Part shown: positions 9,060 through 16,995 of the stretch, one piece after another
Layout: every line of letters begins with the position of its first letter
How positions within the stretch are numbered: position 1 is the first letter of the stretch
Assembly (NCBI GenBank): GCA_963764365.1
Contig: CAVXSI010000020.1
Coordinates: forward strand, 186,001 to 250,000
Direction of reading: 5' to 3'
DNA from: VRUE01 sp963764365
Lineage (GTDB): Bacteria; Actinomycetota; Thermoleophilia; Solirubrobacterales; 70-9
DNA: 64,000 nucleotides
Program-made: the position numbers and the translations under genes
The notes under the pieces: model-generated
The model's input: only the letters and a program-made list of their open reading frames with translations
Told to the model about the DNA's origin: nothing
Databases searched by the model: none

Positions 9060-10374
9060 CTAGCGAAGGCGTCGCGTGGCGAGTTGGTGTCGCATATCGA
9101 CACCAAGTCGCCACTCGCAGAGGCCGAAGACCTTGCGCGCGTCGTGGAGGCCCTCGACCAGCCGGTCGATCTCCTCGCGGACGGTGTAGACGCCGAAGCT
9201 GGCGCGGGCGGTGGCGGCGACGCCCGAGCCGTTCCATCAGCGGCTGCGCGCAGTGGTGGCCGGCGCGCACGGCGACGCCGTGGCGGTCGAGGATCTCGGA
9301 GACGTCGTGGGCGTGGACGCCCGCCAGCTCGAAGGAGACGGGGCCGAGCCGCTCGGGGCCGCGCGGCGGGCCGAAGACGCGCAGTCCGGGCACGTCGGCG
9401 AGCCGCTCCAGCGCGTAGTCGGCGATCGCGCGCTCGTGGTCGCGCACCGCCTCCATGCCGATCGCGTCGAGCCAGCGCAGGGCGGAGGCGATGCCGACCG
9501 CCTGGGCGATCGCCGGCGTCCCCGCCTCGAAGCGGGCCGGCGGGTCGGCGTAGGTCGTCCCCTCCTTGGTCACCTTGCGGATCATCGAGCCGCCGCCGAG
9601 GAAGGGCGGCATCGCGCGCAGCAGGTCGAGCTTCGCCCAGAGCAGCGCCGATCCCGGTCGGCGCGTAGAGCTTGTGCCCGGTCAGCGCGTAGAAGTCGAC
9701 GCCGAGCTCGGCCACGTCGAGCGGCAGCTTCGGCGCCGCCTGGGCGCCGTCGGCGAGCACCAGGGCGCCGGCCTCGTGCGCCAGCCGGGCGATCTCGGCG
9801 ACCGGGTTCTCGGTCCCGAGCACGTTGGAGACATGGGCGACGGCGACGAGCTTCGGCCCGCGCTCCAGCAGCTCCGCGTAGAGCCGCCATGTCGAGCGGG
9901 CCCTCGTCGTCCACCGGCACCCAGTCGATCTCGCCCCGACCCGCTCGGCGAGCTGCTGCCAGGGGACGATGTTCGAGTGGTGCTCCATCTCGGTGAGCAC
10001 GATGCGGTCGCCGGCGCCGACGTTGGCGTCGCCCCAGGCGCGCGCGACCAGGTTGATCGCCTCGGTCGCGTTGCGGACGAAGATCGACCTCGCGGCGGTC
10101 GGCGGCGCCGAGGTGGTCGGCGACGGTCGCCCGCGCGCCCTCGAAGGCCGCGGTCGCCTCGGCCGAGAGCGTGTGCGAGCCGCGGTGGACGTTGGAGTGA
10201 TGGGCGCGCTCGTAGCGGTCGACCGCCTGGATCGAGGCCAGCACCCGCTGGGCGCTGGCGCCGCTGTCGAGGTAGGCGACCGGGCGCCCGTGGACCTCGC
10301 GCTCCAGTGCCGGGAAGGCGGCGCGGACCTTCTCGATCGGGAAGCCGACGCGGGATGGTCGTAGTCGGCTCCAT
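9060..10374 (-). CDS. sufS: Cysteine desulfurase SufS (frame interrupted)
   Basis: PLP enzyme that removes sulfur from cysteine for cluster assembly. Following frames gives VGFPIEKVRAAFPALEREV, RVLASIQAVDRYERAHHSNV, ATEAINLVARAWG, LTEMEHHSNIVPWQQL, HVSNVLGTENPVAEIARLAH, the PLP lysine in ALTGHKLYAPTGIGA, FLGGGSMI, and the catalytic cysteine in VRAGHHCAQPLM. About six single-base frame changes are required. The start is ATG 10374 (MEPTTTIP). After the usual C-terminal HDARKVFGL the frame runs through a palindrome (9076-9114), adding about 16 residues before the TAG at 9060. Confidence 0.88.
9076..9114. repeat. Palindrome at the 3' end of sufS
   Basis: A 17-bp stem with one mismatch (GTGGCGAGTTGGTGTCG) around the five-base loop CATAT. 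It lies between the conserved SufS C-terminus and the stop codon and is translated as part of the protein tail. It may also act as a processing or stability hairpin in the sufS-sufU mRNA. No second copy was found in the window. Confidence 0.65.
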
Positions 10375-10384
10375 CGTCCCGAGG

Positions 10385-11154
10385 CTAGGCGCTCGCGCCC
10401 GCCTCACCTCCTCGCCGATCCAGCCGTAGCCCTTCTCCTCCAGCTGGCCGACCAGCTCCGGGCCGCCCTGCTTGACGATCCGGCCCTCGAACATCACGTG
10501 GACCGAGTCGGGCTTGACCATGTGCAGGATGCGCTGGTAGTGGGTGATGATCAGAACGCCCATGTCGGGGCCGGAGAACTTGTTGACCCCCTCGGCGACG
10601 ACCCGCAGGGCGTCGATGTCGAGCCCGGAGTCGGTCTCGTCGAGGACCGCGATCTCGGGCCGCAGCAGCGCCAGCTGCAGCAGCTCCATCCGCTTCTTCT
10701 CACCACCGGAGAAGCCGTCGTTGAGGTAGCGGCTGGAGAAGTCTTTCGGGATGTTCGCCAGCTCCATCGCCTCCTGGGCGACCTTGGCGAACTCTTTGAT
10801 CTTGATCTCGGCTTCGCCGCGCGCCTCGCGGCGGGCGTTGATGATCATTCGCAGGTACTTGCTGACCGAGACGCCGGGGATCGCGACCGGGTACTGGAAG
10901 GCCATGAACAGCCCGGCGCGGGAGCGCTCGTCGGGGTCGGCCTCGGTCATGTCCTCGCCCTTGAAGACGATCGAGCCCTCGGTGACCTCCAGCGAGGGGT
11001 GGCCCATGATCGCGTTGGCCAGGGTCGACTTGCCCGATCCGTTCGGGCCCATCAGCGCGTGCACCCGCCCCTTCGAGACGTCGAGGTCGAGGCCGCGGAG
11101 GATCTCCTTGCCCTCGGCGCTCACGTGCAGGTTGCGTATCTCCAGCTCAGCCAT
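10385..11154 (-). CDS. sufC: Fe-S assembly ATPase SufC
   Basis: About 256 residues from ATG 11154. ABC-type ATPase of the SufBC2D complex: Walker A GPNGSGKST, Q-loop FMAFQYPVAIPGV, signature FSGGEKKRMELLQ, Walker B IAVLDETDSGLD and the SufC-specific THYQRILHMVKPD. The frame that carries SufC lacks a stop and runs into the sufS start; a TAG in another frame at 10385-10387 is the likely natural end, so one base error near 10395 is suspected. A real SufC-SufS readthrough is much less likely. The start lies 25 bases after sufR. Confidence 0.93.
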
Positions 11155-11178
11155 CGGTCTCCATTTCGTGTCGTTGGT

Positions 11179-11658
11179 TCAGGCGGCGCTGCCGACCGGC
11201 TCGGCGCTTGCGGCGGCGCCCTGCGACCCGCCGGAGAACTCGACCAGCTCGGCCAGGGTGGTGCCGGCGAGGGCCTTGGTGACGCCGCCCTGCACGCGGG
11301 TCCACAGCAGCTTCGTCGCGCAGGCGCGGTCGCCGTCGCTCTCGTGCGAGCAGAGCACCTTGCCCTCTGGAGTCTCGTGGAAGCACTCCATCGGCGCGAT
11401 CTGGCCTTCCAGCGCCTCGACCACCGCGTCCAGGGTGATCTCCTCCGCCGGCTTGGCGAGGCGGTAGCCGCCGTGCGCGCCGCGGGTCGAGCGGACCAGC
11501 CCCGCCTTGCGCAGGCGGGCGACCAGGTGCTCGAGGTAGGAGAGCGGCAGCCGCTCGCCATCGGCGACGGCGCTCAGCGAGATCGGCGAGGAGCCCGGCT
11601 GGCGGCCCAACTCGACCATCAGCCGCACCCCGTACTCCGCTTTCGTCGAGAACAGCAT
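11179..11658 (-). CDS. sufR: Rrf2-family transcriptional regulator of the suf genes
   Basis: 159 residues. Winged-helix Rrf2 protein: MLFSTKAEYGVRLMVELGRQ, the recognition region LSYLEHLVARLRKAGLVRST and RGAHGGYRLAKP. C92, C103 and C113 match the three-cysteine Fe-S site of IscR-type members, so it probably senses cluster status with a bound Fe-S. It heads the sufC-sufS-sufU operon, and the putative operator overlaps its own promoter, implying autoregulation. TAGGAT (minus strand) ends seven bases before the ATG, so the mRNA is probably leaderless. The name follows function; it is not the ArsR-like SufR of cyanobacteria. Confidence 0.9.
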   Translation of the reverse strand: MLFSTKAEYGVRLMVELGRQPGSSPISLSAVADGERLPLSYLEHLVARLRKAGLVRSTRGAHGGYRLAKPAEEITLDAVVEALEGQIAPMECFHETPEGKVLCSHESDGDRACATKLLWTRVQGGVTKALAGTTLAELVEFSGGSQGAAASAEPVGSAA

Positions 11659-11664
11659 CGGCTA

Positions 11665-11684
11665 AATCCTACCGAGGCGGTCGG
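11665..11684 (-). promoter_or_regulatory. Predicted SufR operator/promoter of sufR-sufC-sufS-sufU
   Basis: AATCCTAC, five bases, CGGTCGG on the plus strand, identical in its defined bases and spacing to 5461-5480 before the other suf operon. The -10-like TAGGAT on the minus strand overlaps it. The same interval separates sufR from the divergent htpX. Confidence 0.72.
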
Positions 11685-11738
11685 TTATGGCGCGGGCTGC
11701 CATAATCGACGTACCCATCTACCTAGGAGTTGAGCGGC

Positions 11739-12599
11739 GTGAGCACGACCAAGCAATCGACCTTCGGGGCAACGCTACGGACCACGATCCTGCTGGCGGC
11801 CCTGTCCGGGCTGCTGGTCGTGATCGGCGCCCTGATCGGCGGTCCCAGCACCGCCGCCCTGTTCCTCGGGTTCGCCCTGCTGATCAACCTCGGCTCCTAC
11901 TTTTTCAGCGACAAACTGGCGCTGGGGATGAGCCGCGCCAAGCCGATCGAGGAGTCGGAAAACCCGCGCCTCTACCAGATCGTCCGCGAACTGACGACCC
12001 GCGCCGGGCTGCCGATGCCGCGCCTCTACATGATCCCCCAGGACCAGCCGAACGCCTTCGCCACCGGCCGCAACCCCAAGCACTCGGCGGTGGCGGTGAC
12101 CCGCGGGATCACCAAGCTGCTCTCCGAGGACGAGCTGCGCGGCGTCCTCGCCCACGAGCTGACGCACGTCAGGAACCGCGACATCCTGATCCAGTCGGTC
12201 GCCTCGGCGATCGGCGCCGCGATCACCTATCTCGCCTACATGCTGCTCTGGTTCGGCGACGACGACAACTCGCCGTTGGGCCTCGTCGCCTCGCTGGCGC
12301 TGGTGCTGCTGGCGCCGCTGGCGGCGACGATCATCCAGCTCTCGATCTCGCGCCAGCGCGAGTACGCGGCCGACGCCGGCGGCGCCGAAATCTGCGGCAA
12401 CCCGGAGTCGCTGGCCAGCGCCCTGCTGCGCCTCGAGCAGGGGGCGACGGCGATGCCGATGCAGGTCAACCAGGCGGCCGAGCCGCTCTACATCGTCAAG
12501 CCCTTCTCCAGCAAGGGAATCGCCGGCCTCTTCTCGACTCACCCGCCGATCGAGGAGCGCGTCAAGCGCCTCCGCCAGATGCGCCCCAGCCTCGGTTGA
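11739..12599 (+). CDS. htpX: Membrane zinc metalloprotease HtpX
   Basis: 286 residues from GTG 11739, with AGGAG nine bases upstream (a TTG at 11730 is too close to it). Two N-terminal membrane helices (about 15-55), the zinc motif H139-E-L-T-H143, two further helices, and the third ligand in REYAADAGG (E208). It degrades misfolded membrane proteins with its active site facing the cytoplasm. A CATAAT box at 11699 can serve as -10. It is divergent from sufR and shares the intergenic region with the suf operator. Confidence 0.95.
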   Translation: MSTTKQSTFGATLRTTILLAALSGLLVVIGALIGGPSTAALFLGFALLINLGSYFFSDKLALGMSRAKPIEESENPRLYQIVRELTTRAGLPMPRLYMIPQDQPNAFATGRNPKHSAVAVTRGITKLLSEDELRGVLAHELTHVRNRDILIQSVASAIGAAITYLAYMLLWFGDDDNSPLGLVASLALVLLAPLAATIIQLSISRQREYAADAGGAEICGNPESLASALLRLEQGATAMPMQVNQAAEPLYIVKPFSSKGIAGLFSTHPPIEERVKRLRQMRPSLG

Positions 12600-12607
12600 G
12601 CGGCCCG

Positions 12608-12623
12608 CTATACTTTTTGAAGT
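12608..12623 (+). promoter_or_regulatory. Shared cysteine-operon promoter motif, copy 1
   Basis: CTATACTTTTTGAAGT, with TATACT as a -10 box, 36 bases before the rhodanese-MoeB start. The same 16 bases recur exactly at 14244 in front of cysM and nowhere else noticed in the window, linking the two transcription units. Confidence 0.7.
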
Positions 12624-12658
12624 AAAGCCGGATCGGAATTAGGGTATTTAGGAGACGC

Positions 12659-13819
12659 ATGGCTACCACGGCGCAGACCAAGCAGCAGATCGAGGAGATC
12701 GAGCCGTTCGAGGCGGCGCAGGAGATCGAGGGCGGCGACGTCGTCCTGATCGACACGCGCGAGCCGCACGAGTACCAGGAGGCCCACCTCGAGGGTGGGA
12801 AGCTGGTGCCGCCGGGATTGCTCGGCGACGAGATCGCGGCCGCCGCCCCGGACAGGTCGGCGCGGACCATCCTCTACTGCCGCAGCGGCAACCGCTCCTA
12901 CATCGCCGCGCAGCAGCTGGAAGCGCTCGGCTACCAGGACGTCGCCTCGATGGCCGGCGGGATCCTCGCCTGGCAGGAGCAGGGGCTGCCGGTCGTCGCC
13001 GCCGCCGGGATGACCCCGGAGCAGCGCGACCGCTACTCGCGCCACACGCTGCTGCCCGAGGTCGGGGTCGACGGCCAGCTGAAGATGCTGAACGCGAAGG
13101 TGCTGCTGGTCGGCGCCGGCGGGCTCGGCGCGCCGACCGCGCTCTACCTCGCCGCGGCGGGGATCGGCACGATCGGCCTGGTCGATGACGACGTCGTCGA
13201 CGCCTCCAACCTGCAGCGCCAGGTGATCCACAACACCGAACGGATCGGCACCCCGAAGACCGAGTCGGCGCGGCTGACGATCGAAGCGCTCAACCCCGAC
13301 GTCGACGTGGTCGAGCACCGGACCAGGCTCGACGCCTCGAACATCGTCGAGCTGCTCTCCGGCTACGACGTGATCGTCGACGGGGCCGACAACTTCCCCA
13401 CCCGCTACCTGCTGAACGACGCCTCGGTGCGGCTGCGCAAGCCGGTCGTCTCCGCCTCGATCCTCAGCTTCGACGGGCAGATCTCGACCTTCGTCCCCTT
13501 CGAGGGGCCCTGCTACCGCTGCCTCTACCCGACCCCGCCGCCGGCCGAGCTGGCGCCGAGCTGCTCCGCCAACGGCGTGCTCGGAGTGATGGCCGGGACG
13601 ATGGGCCTGTTGCAGGCGAACGAGGTGCTGAAGCTGGTGCTGGAGATCGGCGAGCCGCTGATCGGCCGCCTGCTCCTGTTCGAGGCGCTCAGCACCCGCT
13701 TCACCGAGCTGAAGGTGCGCCGCGACCCCAACTGCCCGATCTGCGGCGAGAACGCGCCGGAGATCGCGGAGTCGGAGCTGGGCAAGTTCCCCGACTACGA
13801 GCTGTTCTGCGCCGGATAA
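12659..13819 (+). CDS. Rhodanese-MoeB/ThiF fusion, sulfurase for the CysO carrier
   Basis: 386 residues from ATG 12659 (TTAGGAG upstream). Residues 15-115 form a rhodanese domain with the persulfide loop C74-RSGNRS. Residues 125-386 form an E1-like adenylyltransferase: GAGGLG at 152-157, the DNFPTRYLLND segment, and zinc pairs C285/C288 and C359/C362. It would adenylate the CysO C-terminus and place sulfur on it, as mycobacterial MoeZ does. Unusually the rhodanese is N-terminal, whereas MoeZ has it C-terminal. cysO follows 18 bases downstream. Confidence 0.9.
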   Translation: MATTAQTKQQIEEIEPFEAAQEIEGGDVVLIDTREPHEYQEAHLEGGKLVPPGLLGDEIAAAAPDRSARTILYCRSGNRSYIAAQQLEALGYQDVASMAGGILAWQEQGLPVVAAAGMTPEQRDRYSRHTLLPEVGVDGQLKMLNAKVLLVGAGGLGAPTALYLAAAGIGTIGLVDDDVVDASNLQRQVIHNTERIGTPKTESARLTIEALNPDVDVVEHRTRLDASNIVELLSGYDVIVDGADNFPTRYLLNDASVRLRKPVVSASILSFDGQISTFVPFEGPCYRCLYPTPPPAELAPSCSANGVLGVMAGTMGLLQANEVLKLVLEIGEPLIGRLLLFEALSTRFTELKVRRDPNCPICGENAPEIAESELGKFPDYELFCAG

Positions 13820-13837
13820 CCGGTAGGTTTCGGCCAG

Positions 13838-14110
13838 ATGGCAACCGTTCGCATACCGCCGGTGCTGCGCGCCCAGACCGGGGGCCAGACCGAGGTCGAG
13901 GCCGGCGGCGGCAACGTCGGCGAGGTGCTGCGGGCGCTGACCGCCGAGCACCCCGACACCGAGTCGCAGCTGTTCGGCGCCGACGGCGACCTCAACCGCT
14001 ACGTCAACGTCTACCTCAACGACGAGGACGTGCGGGTGCTGGACGGGCTCGACACCGCCGTCTCCGACGGCGACACCGTCGTGATCCTCCCGGCGATGGC
14101 CGGCGGCTGA
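13838..14110 (+). CDS. cysO: Sulfur-carrier protein CysO (MoaD/ThiS family)
   Basis: 90 residues, beta-grasp ubiquitin-like fold ending in LPAMAGG, close to the LPAVAGG end of mycobacterial CysO. The terminal diglycine becomes a thiocarboxylate, which CysM uses as sulfur donor; Mec then clips off cysteine. TAGGTT ends eight bases before ATG 13838, so it may also be made from its own leaderless transcript. It is followed at once by a family A hairpin whose left arm starts in the TGA stop. Confidence 0.92.
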   Translation: MATVRIPPVLRAQTGGQTEVEAGGGNVGEVLRALTAEHPDTESQLFGADGDLNRYVNVYLNDEDVRVLDGLDTAVSDGDTVVILPAMAGG

Positions 14111-14233
14111 GACGGTCGCAAACACTGCGCCTGGCGTTGTCCTCGGGCGGCCGGCTGCGGGTCACGCACAAACTGTGCGCTCCCCTTGCCGGCCTTCCTG
14201 CGTCCTAGCCAGGCTTGGTTTGCGACCGTCTCA
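14108..14233. repeat. Family A gene-end hairpin, copy 1
   Basis: A perfect 16-base inverted repeat (TGAGACGGTCGCAAAC at 14108-14123 with 14218-14233) surrounds a 94-base core. The left arm begins with the cysO stop codon. The core (CTGGCGTTGTCCTCG, GGGTCACGCAC, GTGCGCTCCCCTT, CCTGCGTCCTAGCC) matches copy 4 at 41624 closely, but the arms of the two copies are unrelated. Confidence 0.88.
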
Positions 14234-14243
14234 GAATCCATGG

Positions 14244-14259
14244 CTATACTTTTTGAAGT
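14244..14259 (+). promoter_or_regulatory. Shared cysteine-operon promoter motif, copy 2
   Basis: CTATACTTTTTGAAGT, identical to 12608-12623. TATACT at 14245-14250 ends seven bases before GTG 14258, the spacing of the other leaderless starts in this window. Confidence 0.72.
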
Positions 14260-15220
14260 GCCGGGAGAGCTTCTAAACCGACCCTGCGGGGGACGCTTCG
14301 GCGACATCGTCGAGTCGATCGGCAACACGCCGCTGGTCGAGCTGCCGCGCCTCTCGCCGAAGCCGGGCGTCCGCATCTACGCGAAGCTCGAGGGGCGCAA
14401 CCCGACCGGCTCGGTCAAGGACCGGGTCGCCCGCTCGATGATCGAGACCGCCGAGGCCGAGGGGGCGATCGAGCCCGGCCAGACGATCCTCGAGCCGACC
14501 TCGGGCAACACCGGCATCTCACTGGCGATGATCTGCCGCCGCAAGGGCTACTCGCTGAAGGTGGTGATGCCCGACAACGTCACCTCCGAGCGCACCCAGC
14601 TGCTGGAGATGTACGGGGCCGAGATCGTCTACTCCGAGGGCGCCAAGGGCTCCAACGGCGCCGTCGAGGTGGCGCTGGAGATGGCCGAGGACAGCCGCTA
14701 CTACATGCCCTACCAGTACGGCAACGAGGCCAACCCGCTGGCCCACTACAACGGCACCGCGCTGGAGATCCTCGAAGAGCTCGACGAGGTGACCGCCTTC
14801 GTCGGCGGCCTCGGCACCGGCGGCACCCTGATGGGCAACGGGCGGCGGCTCAAGGAGCACGACCCGGAGACGCTGATCGTCGCCGCCGAGCCGATGCAGG
14901 GCGAGATGGTCCACGGCCTGCGCTCGCTCGACGACGGCTTCATCCCGCCGATCATCGACCTCTCGTTGATCGATCGCAAAATCATGGTCTCCAACCGCGA
15001 CGCGGTCGTCTGGACCCGCAAGCTGCTCGACGAGGAGGGCGTCTTCGCCGGCGTCTCCTCCGGCGCGATCGCCCGCATCGCAGTCCGCATCGGCAGCGAG
15101 CTCGACGGCGGCAACGTCGTCTTCCTGATCCCCGACGACGGCTGGAAGTACCTCTCCTCCGGCGTCTACACGCGACCGATCGACGACATAGAGAACCTCG
15201 ACTCCACCGTCTGGTGGTGA
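14258..15220 (+). CDS. cysM: CysO-dependent cysteine synthase CysM
   Basis: About 320 residues from GTG 14258; ATG 14240 in the same frame is an alternative. Fold-type II PLP enzyme: IGNTPLVELPRLSP, the PLP lysine in GRNPTGSVKDR (K54), and TSGNTGISLAMICRRKG. Beside MoeB-rhodanese, cysO and mec, it is best read as the O-phosphoserine sulfhydrylase that uses CysO thiocarboxylate rather than free sulfide. An ordinary CysK cannot be excluded from sequence alone. The end (DDIENLDSTVWW) overlaps the left arm of a family A hairpin. Confidence 0.88.
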   Translation: MPGELLNRPCGGRFGDIVESIGNTPLVELPRLSPKPGVRIYAKLEGRNPTGSVKDRVARSMIETAEAEGAIEPGQTILEPTSGNTGISLAMICRRKGYSLKVVMPDNVTSERTQLLEMYGAEIVYSEGAKGSNGAVEVALEMAEDSRYYMPYQYGNEANPLAHYNGTALEILEELDEVTAFVGGLGTGGTLMGNGRRLKEHDPETLIVAAEPMQGEMVHGLRSLDDGFIPPIIDLSLIDRKIMVSNRDAVVWTRKLLDEEGVFAGVSSGAIARIAVRIGSELDGGNVVFLIPDDGWKYLSSGVYTRPIDDIENLDSTVWW

Positions 15221-15353
15221 CGCGCGTGGCGCGGCGCATATCGGCGTCCGCGGTCGCTCGCGTGCAGAGCACGCCACGCGACCCCCGCCGCTGGCGGGGT
15301 GCGAGCGCGCAAGCGCGAGTTCCTTGATCTGCTTGGCCACGCGCGCCACCACA
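15212..15353. repeat. Family A gene-end hairpin, copy 2
   Basis: The arms TGGTGG..CGCGCGTGGC (15212-15230) and GCCACGCGCGCCACCA (15336-15351) are inverse complements apart from a four-base gap. The left arm contains the last codons of cysM (TGG TGG TGA). The core has GGCGCATATCGGCGTCC, GGTCGCTCGCGTGCAGAGCA and TTCCTTGATCTGCTTGGCC, nearly identical to copy 3 in inverse orientation, including an inner hairpin CCCCCGCCGCTGGCGGGGT. Confidence 0.88.
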
Positions 15354-15754
15354 TGCCCCTGAAACTCACCGGACAGCTAGTCGATGCAATGGTCGCCCAC
15401 GCGCGCGACGACATGCCCGACGAGTGCTGCGGGATGGTCGGCGGCGCGGGCGGAGAGGCGCGGACGGTGTACCGGGCCGAGAACGCGGAGGCGAGCCCGC
15501 TGCGCTACTCGATCGATGCCAGGGAGCAGTTCCGGCTGATGCAGGAGATCGAAGCGGCGGGGGAGGAGCTGGTCGGGATCTACCACTCGCACACTAAGAG
15601 CGCCGCCTACCCGTCGCAGACCGACGTCAACCTCGCCGGCTGGCCCGACGCGGTCTACCTGATCGTCTCCCTGGCCGAGCCGGAGGCGCCCGACCTGAAG
15701 GGCTTCTGGATCCGCGACGGCGAGATCGCCGAGGCCGAGCTTGTCGTCGAGTAG
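15353..15754 (+). CDS. mec: CysO-cysteine peptidase Mec (JAMM family)
   Basis: 133 residues from ATG 15353. JAB1/MPN metalloprotease: E24 (DECCGMV), H78-S-H80 and D91 in YHSHTKSAAYPSQTD give the complete JAMM zinc site. It releases cysteine from the CysO-Cys adduct, completing the pathway of its neighbours. The open frame extends upstream to 15299, but that stretch is the family A repeat; the conserved protein starts at MPLKLTGQLV. The start codon abuts the right arm of the repeat, which may influence expression. Confidence 0.92.
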   Translation: MPLKLTGQLVDAMVAHARDDMPDECCGMVGGAGGEARTVYRAENAEASPLRYSIDAREQFRLMQEIEAAGEELVGIYHSHTKSAAYPSQTDVNLAGWPDAVYLIVSLAEPEAPDLKGFWIRDGEIAEAELVVE

Positions 15755-15971
15755 CGGCAAGCTGGTCAAGGTCGGCTACGGCCAGAATCAGGCCGAGGCC
15801 GAAATGATCCAGGGGCTGCTCGCCGAGCACGGCATTCCCAGCATGCTGAAGCGCGCGGCGGGCTTCGACGTCCCCGACTTCCTCGCCGCCGGGCCACGCC
15901 AGGTGCTGGTCGCCGAGGAGATCGCCGAGCGGGCGCGCGAGGTGCTGGAGGGGACCCCGGGAACGAGCTGA
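15741..15971 (+). CDS. DUF2007 family small protein
   Basis: 76 residues from TTG 15741, overlapping the end of mec by 14 bases, so probably coupled to it. KLVKVGYGQNQAEAEMIQGLLAEHGIPSML matches the DUF2007 (putative signal-transducing) pattern: a ferredoxin-like fold that recognises element-length differences. PRQVLVAEEIAERAREVLEG closes the domain. The role is unknown; it is the last gene of the cysteine cluster. Confidence 0.75.
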   Translation: MSSSSGKLVKVGYGQNQAEAEMIQGLLAEHGIPSMLKRAAGFDVPDFLAAGPRQVLVAEEIAERAREVLEGTPGTS

Positions 15972-16088
15972 CCACGGAGAGCGGGTCGCGGCCATCCCAG
16001 CTTCCCAGCGATCCGTCTCGTCTCCACGGCGATGAACTCGCTCTGGGTCGGCTTCGAGCGTGCCCAGGCTGGGGACGCCGGAACGGAG

Positions 16089-16844
16089 TCAGGCTGGACC
16101 CGGCCGGGCGATCGCTCGCAGGTAGTCGCGCCAGGCAGTCTCGACTTCGCCGATCCGGGCCTCGAAGGCGGCTTCGAGCGTGGGGGTGGCACCGCCGGGG
16201 CGGAGCTCCAAGGCGAGGCGCTCGCAGGCGTCGGCGCCGCGCTCGGTCTCCAGCAGGTCGAAGATCGTGCCGCCGAGGATGACGGCATCGCGGCGCGACG
16301 GCGGGAACGAGGGTCCGGCACTCTCGCGCAGCCGGCGGATCACCGCCGCGCGGTAGAGGCCGACCTGGCGGGAGAAGTACTGCGCCGCGCCCTCGACCAG
16401 CCAGGCCCAGCCGAGGTAGCGGGCGAAGCGGCGCGGCGTCCAGGAGGGGGGGAGGTCGGGGTTGTTGGCGGCGATCACGAGCTGCGCGTAGAGCCGCTCG
16501 GCCGTGCCGCGCAGCGCCTCCCGCGAGTCGTCGCCGGCGGCGCGCCGCTCCATGTGGGTGTCGTTGAGGACGTGCAGCTCGGTCGCCATCGCCCAGCCGG
16601 CGAGGTAGCGGCGACCGGCCGGCGCCGCCGACCAGCGGGCCGCCGGCAGGAACGGGTGGGCCATCGCCAGCAGGGCCGGATTGGTGTGGACGACGACGGT
16701 GACCTCGCCGGGAACCGACTCGAAGCGGTCCTCGAGCCGCAGCCGCAGCTCCTCCATCCGGTCCAGGATCCGCTCCGCGAAGCTCGAATCGCCGCTGTCG
16801 TGGCGGGCCGTGAAACTCAGAGAGTGCGTCTCGACCCAGGGCAT
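16089..16844 (-). CDS. Peptidase-MA-like protein without the zinc motif
   Basis: 251 residues. Spacing of the blocks VTVVVHTNPALLAMAHPFLP, MATELHVLNDTHM and YLGWAWLVEGAAQYFSRQVG resembles peptidase MA-like (gluzincin-fold) proteins, in which a helix carries HExxxxYF. Here the helix reads LVEGAAQYF: the glutamate remains but the histidines do not, so catalysis is doubtful. No signal peptide is seen. It is convergent with the cysteine cluster; the gap 15972-16088 holds only a weak inverted repeat. The family call is tentative. Confidence 0.45.
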   Translation of the reverse strand: MPWVETHSLSFTARHDSGDSSFAERILDRMEELRLRLEDRFESVPGEVTVVVHTNPALLAMAHPFLPAARWSAAPAGRRYLAGWAMATELHVLNDTHMERRAAGDDSREALRGTAERLYAQLVIAANNPDLPPSWTPRRFARYLGWAWLVEGAAQYFSRQVGLYRAAVIRRLRESAGPSFPPSRRDAVILGGTIFDLLETERGADACERLALELRPGGATPTLEAAFEARIGEVETAWRDYLRAIARPGPA

Positions 16845-16859
16845 ATGGCGAGATTACTT

Positions 16860-16995
16860 TCTAAGGCTGTCTGACCAAGCAGATCAAGGAACTCGCGCTT
16901 GCGCGCTCGCACCCCGCCTGCGGCGGGGGTCGCGTGGCGTGCTCCGCACGCGAGCGACCGAGGACGCCGATATGCGCCGGTCAGACGGCCTTAGA
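16860..16995. repeat. Family A gene-end hairpin, copy 3 (inverse orientation)
   Basis: TCTAAGGCTGTCTGACC (16860-16876) pairs with GGTCAGACGGCCTTAGA (16979-16995) with one mismatch. The right arm contains the TAA stop of the minus-strand DUF1802 gene. The core is the reverse complement of copy 2, with about four differences over 100 bases. Confidence 0.9.

Noticed and set aside
9060..10374. Programmed frameshifting in sufS
   Set aside because: Several shifts in both directions without slippery sequences are needed; error is simpler.
10374..11154. A SufC-SufS fusion protein
   Set aside because: The frame is open across the junction, but the linker has no conserved character and the downstream SufS sequence soon needs a frame change; a TAG in the adjacent frame lies where SufC normally ends.
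14108..14233. Family A hairpins as integron attC sites
   Set aside because: attC sites have conserved end boxes and variable loops; here the ends vary and the core is conserved, there is no integrase gene, and the neighbouring genes are housekeeping genes in both orientations.
15972..16088. Inverted repeat between the DUF2007 and peptidase-like genes as another repeat family
   Set aside because: Arms around TCCCAGC and GCTGGGG pair poorly and no second copy was seen; probably a simple terminator.
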